This document shows positions 61,374-64,000 of a stretch of DNA of 64,000 nt, piece by piece. A program made the position numbers and the translations under genes. The stretch's first letter is position 1. The number at the start of each line of letters is the position of its first letter. The notes below the pieces were generated by a model. It was not told the origin of the DNA and ran no database searches. It saw nothing but the letters and a program-made list of their open reading frames with translations. Source of the DNA: JACCXG01 sp963785755 (GTDB taxonomy: Bacteria; Acidobacteriota; Vicinamibacteria; Vicinamibacterales; 2-12-FULL-66-21); contig CAWAXG010000068.1 in the NCBI GenBank assembly GCA_963785755.1, forward strand, positions 62,001 to 126,000. The letters run 5' to 3'.

Positions 61374-62630
61374 TTAGGTCGGCTTTTTGAGCGAATACGA
61401 GGTCCGGTGCCAGACGCTGGTGCCGGGCCGCGTCACCTTCACCTCGATCGTGCGCCGGCGTTTGGTTGGATCCGGGTTCGTGGAGTAGTAGCCCAGCACG
61501 TAGTAGTCGCTGGTTTCCTGGTCGATGCGTTTCAGCGCCTTCGTGAAGTCGTTCTGGTTCACGACGGCGATTCCACCCGTCAGCTCCGCAAGGACGCGAA
61601 GCGTGTCCTGCGTGCTGCGGACGTATTCCTGGTACTCCACCATGTCGATCTTCTCGTCGAGGTCCGGGCCGCCGACGAGGCCTCGCGGATCGATCGTGTA
61701 GATGGTCGTGTTGGCGCGATTCGCGGCGCGGGTCAGTTCAGCGAGGTCGCTGACGAGATCGGCGAACGCGAACTGATTGCCCATTTTCTGCTGCACTGCC
61801 GGGTCGTTGGGATCGTCCTGGTTCGAGTTCCCGCTGCCGTCGTCGTTGTCGACGTTCGACCGCAACATGCCGTAGCGCTCGATCGCGTTCTTGGCGCGCG
61901 TCTTCACGAACGGGTTGAGGTCATAGCCGTTGCTGACGTAGATGAAGGCCTTGCGGCGATTGTGCACCTGCTCCAGCTGCCGCATCATGTCCCCCGCCGT
62001 CGAGAACGCGACATGCGCGCGATGACGGACTTCGGGCGGCCCCTGCGATCCTTCGGGCACGTCGAGAATATCCTTCGGCGCCAGTCCGGCACCGGAGATC
62101 TTCTTGATCGCTTCGTCGAGCCGCCGACGGTCGTAGGTGAGATCGATCGACAGCGACGACGGACCGGTGGAGAGGATGCCGAACATGTCCCCTTCGTGAA
62201 TGAGCTCCTTCGCGATCTTCTTGAACAGATCGCGGATGCGTCCGGTATTCCGGAAATCCAGATGGAGATCGTCGACGAAGATCAAAAAAATGCGGCCCGC
62301 CGTGTCGGTTGGCGGACGCGACGGTGGCAGGATGATGCCCTCCGCCACGGGCGCGGGCGGCGGCGCGGCGATGTTGTAGCTGCGTCCGCCGTGGGTGAGC
62401 GAGAAGGAGATGACCTTCTGCTCGACGCCGTCCTCGACGACCTGGAAGTCTTCTTTCTTCAGGTCTGCGATGAATTGACCGTTGTTGTCGCGTACGACCA
62501 CGTCCGTGGTGACGAGTTCAACGCGCGTCGTGAAGTCTGGCCGCCGCTGATCCTGGGCTTGCACCGCGACGCCCAGGAGCGCCAGCGACAAGGCCGGAGC
62601 GTACCTCCCCCATCGGTGGATTGCTTGCAT
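61374..62630 (-). CDS. VWFA-related acidobacterial domain secreted protein
   Basis: A 418-residue exported protein of the VWFA-related family named from Acidobacteria. The signal peptide (ALSLALLGVAVQAQ) ends near residue 26. RVELVTTDVVVRDNNGQFIA and LKKEDFQVVEDGVEQKVIS are the hallmark strands before the A-domain. The A-domain starts IFLIFVDDLHLDFRNTGR, the family MIDAS-like segment being DDLHL rather than a perfect D-x-S-x-S. The end RRTIEVKVTRPGTSVWHRTS is typical. Function unknown; many are surface or periplasmic adhesion-like proteins. ATG 62630. Followed in the same direction by the Oar-like receptor. Confidence 0.92.
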   Translation of the reverse strand: MQAIHRWGRYAPALSLALLGVAVQAQDQRRPDFTTRVELVTTDVVVRDNNGQFIADLKKEDFQVVEDGVEQKVISFSLTHGGRSYNIAAPPPAPVAEGIILPPSRPPTDTAGRIFLIFVDDLHLDFRNTGRIRDLFKKIAKELIHEGDMFGILSTGPSSLSIDLTYDRRRLDEAIKKISGAGLAPKDILDVPEGSQGPPEVRHRAHVAFSTAGDMMRQLEQVHNRRKAFIYVSNGYDLNPFVKTRAKNAIERYGMLRSNVDNDDGSGNSNQDDPNDPAVQQKMGNQFAFADLVSDLAELTRAANRANTTIYTIDPRGLVGGPDLDEKIDMVEYQEYVRSTQDTLRVLAELTGGIAVVNQNDFTKALKRIDQETSDYYVLGYYSTNPDPTKRRRTIEVKVTRPGTSVWHRTSYSLKKPT

Positions 62631-62654
62631 GCCGTTGATTATAAAGCCGAACGT

Positions 62655-63417
62655 CTAATCCTGAGCCGCCGGGGGGGAGTCCCCGTCATCATCGTCGAAT
62701 TCTTCGGCATCCGGGGATTCAGCGGCCCCGGCTGAGATGCCTTCGCCGTCGGCCGACTCCGCCTGAACCGGGCGGCCGCCTTCTACCCCGCCGGACGCGC
62801 TCGGCCGGCGGCGGCGCCGCCGCCGGCCGACAAGTCCACGCAGCGACTCGAAAACGGATTCGGTACTCCTCCAGACCCGCCCGGACCTCGTCCGTCGTGA
62901 CCCAGTTGTCCGGGTTCAGGCGCTCCGCAGAAGTCTTCAATTGCTCCTGCCGCTCCGGGTCGGGTACTCGACGTGAAATGCCCGCCATGACGTCGGCGTA
63001 CCGGGCCCGAAGACGCGCGAGACCTTCCGATCCGAGCTGCGCGTGGGCGGGGCTCAACGGAATTTCCGGCGTGACGTCGACATCGGCGTCGACGGCCGGC
63101 TCGGGGGCGGGGGCAGACGGTACCGCTACCGGCTGTTGTCGGACCACCTGTTGTTGTCGGACCACCTGTGGAGGCGGCAGGAACATCTCCTCGTCCCCTC
63201 TGAGGATCTGGGGCCAATCGAAACGGAGCGAGGGATGACAGTCTTCGATCGCCTTGATCGCGTCTTCATCGAGCGGCGCTCGACCTACTTTGACGCCGGG
63301 GGGAGTGCGAAACCAATAAAGGATGCGGGACCGCCCGCGATTGCGGCGTTTGGGGCTGTGAACGACGAAGGTGTTCTCGTAGCCCCGCTTGTCTCGCGTG
63401 AACCTCAGCGTCGGCAG
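62655..63417 (-). CDS. Unrecognised protein with Arg-rich and acidic C-terminal segments (frameshifted at about 62863)
   Basis: I do not recognise the family. The frame carries LRFTRDKRGYENTFVVHSPK and RILYWFRTPPGVKVGRAPLD near the start, LDEDAIKAIEDCHPSLRFDW, a Gln/Pro/Val stretch, then a helix with ISRRVPDPERQEQLKTSAER. After the shift: GLEEYESVFESLRGLVGRRR, an Arg run and an acidic end (EEFDDDDGDSPPAAQD). Removing one G at 62862/62863 (TCGGTAC to TCGTAC) makes it continuous, about 253 residues. No ATG, GTG or TTG is available; CTG at 63415-63417 after AGAGGA is the best start. It lies 2 bases after the next gene, so both are one operon. Confidence 0.6.
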
Positions 63418-63419
63418 GC

Positions 63420-64000
63420 CTATTTCCTCTTCTGGCTACGAGTCGACTTGACTGCGCTGGTCTTTGCGGCGCGCTTGACGGGTGCAGACTTGCGCCGCGA
63501 CTCGACGGCGGGCCGCTTCCTCGCGGTCGCTCTGGCGGGTGTTTTGATCGTGCGGCTCGCAGGCGCCTTGGGTGCAGCCGGCTCGGGAGCGCGACGAGGT
63601 TCTGAGCTCGGCGCGCGATGTGCGAGCGTAAATCGGGTCTGATCGCCGATGGTGTGGTAGCTCCAGATTTCGGCGACGTTGACCGCATTCTCGGTGGCGA
63701 GGCGTCGAGCCATGTCGACGCATCCGGCTGGGACGTACAGATGGAAGGGTGCTCGCGCACGGCCGAGGTGAGCCCACTGAGCCATGGCTTCCAGGTGATT
63801 GACCGATTCCGCGGTTTCGACCTCGACCGTTCCCATCAGCTTTTTGCCGCTGTCGCCCGAGGTCAACACAAGATCCGGAAAGATCTGGACTTGCCCGATC
63901 CGCACCGGCACGGACTGGTCTTCCCCGATGTTGGTGGCCACTTCGTGCCGCCGCTTCAATCGGACCTGCAGAAGCCTGATCACACGGTCGTGCTCGAGCT
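63420..64000 (-). CDS. Unrecognised protein with long basic C-terminal tail (N-terminus outside window)
   Basis: The frame is open to the right edge, so the start is probably outside; GTG at 63983 is a possible internal start. The visible 193 residues hold a compact domain (LQVRLKRRHEVATNIGEDQS, LMGTVEVETAESVNHLEAMA, AHLGRARAPFHLYVPAGCVD, and AVNVAEIWSYHTIGDQTRFT). About 60 residues of Lys/Arg/Ala/Pro repeats follow, histone-H1-like (KTPARATARKRPAVESRRKS). The tail suggests binding to nucleic acid or another polyanion. No known family assigned. It precedes the gene at 62655 with a 2-base gap. Confidence 0.6.
   Translation of the reverse strand, partial: LEHDRVIRLLQVRLKRRHEVATNIGEDQSVPVRIGQVQIFPDLVLTSGDSGKKLMGTVEVETAESVNHLEAMAQWAHLGRARAPFHLYVPAGCVDMARRLATENAVNVAEIWSYHTIGDQTRFTLAHRAPSSEPRRAPEPAAPKAPASRTIKTPARATARKRPAVESRRKSAPVKRAAKTSAVKSTRSQKRK

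Overview
The window is 64 kb of GC-rich bacterial DNA with almost no spacer between genes. It has no rRNA, but several families point to Acidobacteriota, probably the Vicinamibacteria side (inference). These are a VWFA-related secreted protein of the acidobacterial type (61374-62630), a large Oar/CarA-like TonB-dependent receptor with a carboxypeptidase-regulatory-like N-terminus (57930-61206), bactofilin, a DcaP-like porin, and many secreted proteins of unknown function.

Left part (1-16300) is accessory in character. It holds the start of a Cys-type arylsulfatase with its radical-SAM maturase, a small membrane-protein operon (DUF1622, a 35-residue ORF, DUF202), a STAS protein, and a plus-strand cell-envelope cluster. 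That cluster contains an Omp85-like barrel, a secreted protein with kinase-like motifs, a DUF4136 protein and a frameshifted DcaP-like porin. It is followed by a carboxymuconolactone-decarboxylase (CMD/AhpD-like) gene whose second CxxC cysteine is an in-frame TGA, with a SECIS-like hairpin just behind it. This is a strong candidate selenoprotein and the most interesting single item here. A PQQ-type quinoprotein, a VOC protein, a Crp/Fnr regulator, tRNA-Pro(GGG) with a terminator, a MerR regulator and a decayed hybrid histidine kinase follow.

Core part (16300-30300) holds der, an HU/IHF-like gene with a textbook sigma-70 promoter, and an M50 protease. After these comes a long minus-strand series read as ugd, galE, GT2, msbA-like ABC transporter, yicC, gmk, rpoZ, coaBC, family-4 uracil-DNA glycosylase and priA. 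An exopolysaccharide locus runs divergently on the plus strand (30444-38446): four GT4-type and one GT2 glycosyltransferases, a WbaP-like initiating phosphoglycosyltransferase and a UDP-xylose-synthase-like SDR. With ugd and galE it could supply UDP-glucuronate, UDP-xylose and UDP-galactose to a surface polymer.

Right part (38493-64000): a tightly overlapping minus-strand operon (acyl-CoA dehydrogenase, glpX, MFS exporter, TsaC/Sua5, hflX, TPR/SLH lipoprotein, pgsA), then SAM hydroxide adenosyltransferase, a methyltransferase, bactofilin, cysteine desulfurase plus mnmA (a tRNA thiolation pair), trxB/trxA, glgA, an FdhE-like protein, a D-Ala-D-Ala peptidase, an orphan DNA methyltransferase, the Oar-like receptor, the VWFA protein and two unrecognised genes with strongly basic segments.

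Several otherwise good genes carry a one-base frameshift: the DcaP-like porin, the CMD 3' end, galE (twice), a GT4, mnmA, the DNA methyltransferase, the Oar-like receptor and the gene at 62655. In five of them the surplus base is a G directly before GTAC on the plus strand. This looks like a systematic consensus error (or, less likely, biology), and these genes are annotated here as single frameshifted genes. Dispersed repeats include a 31-bp-arm inverted repeat at 5567, a 28-bp-arm inverted repeat inside the uracil-DNA glycosylase gene, and two copies of a CACGTGCT-rich array.
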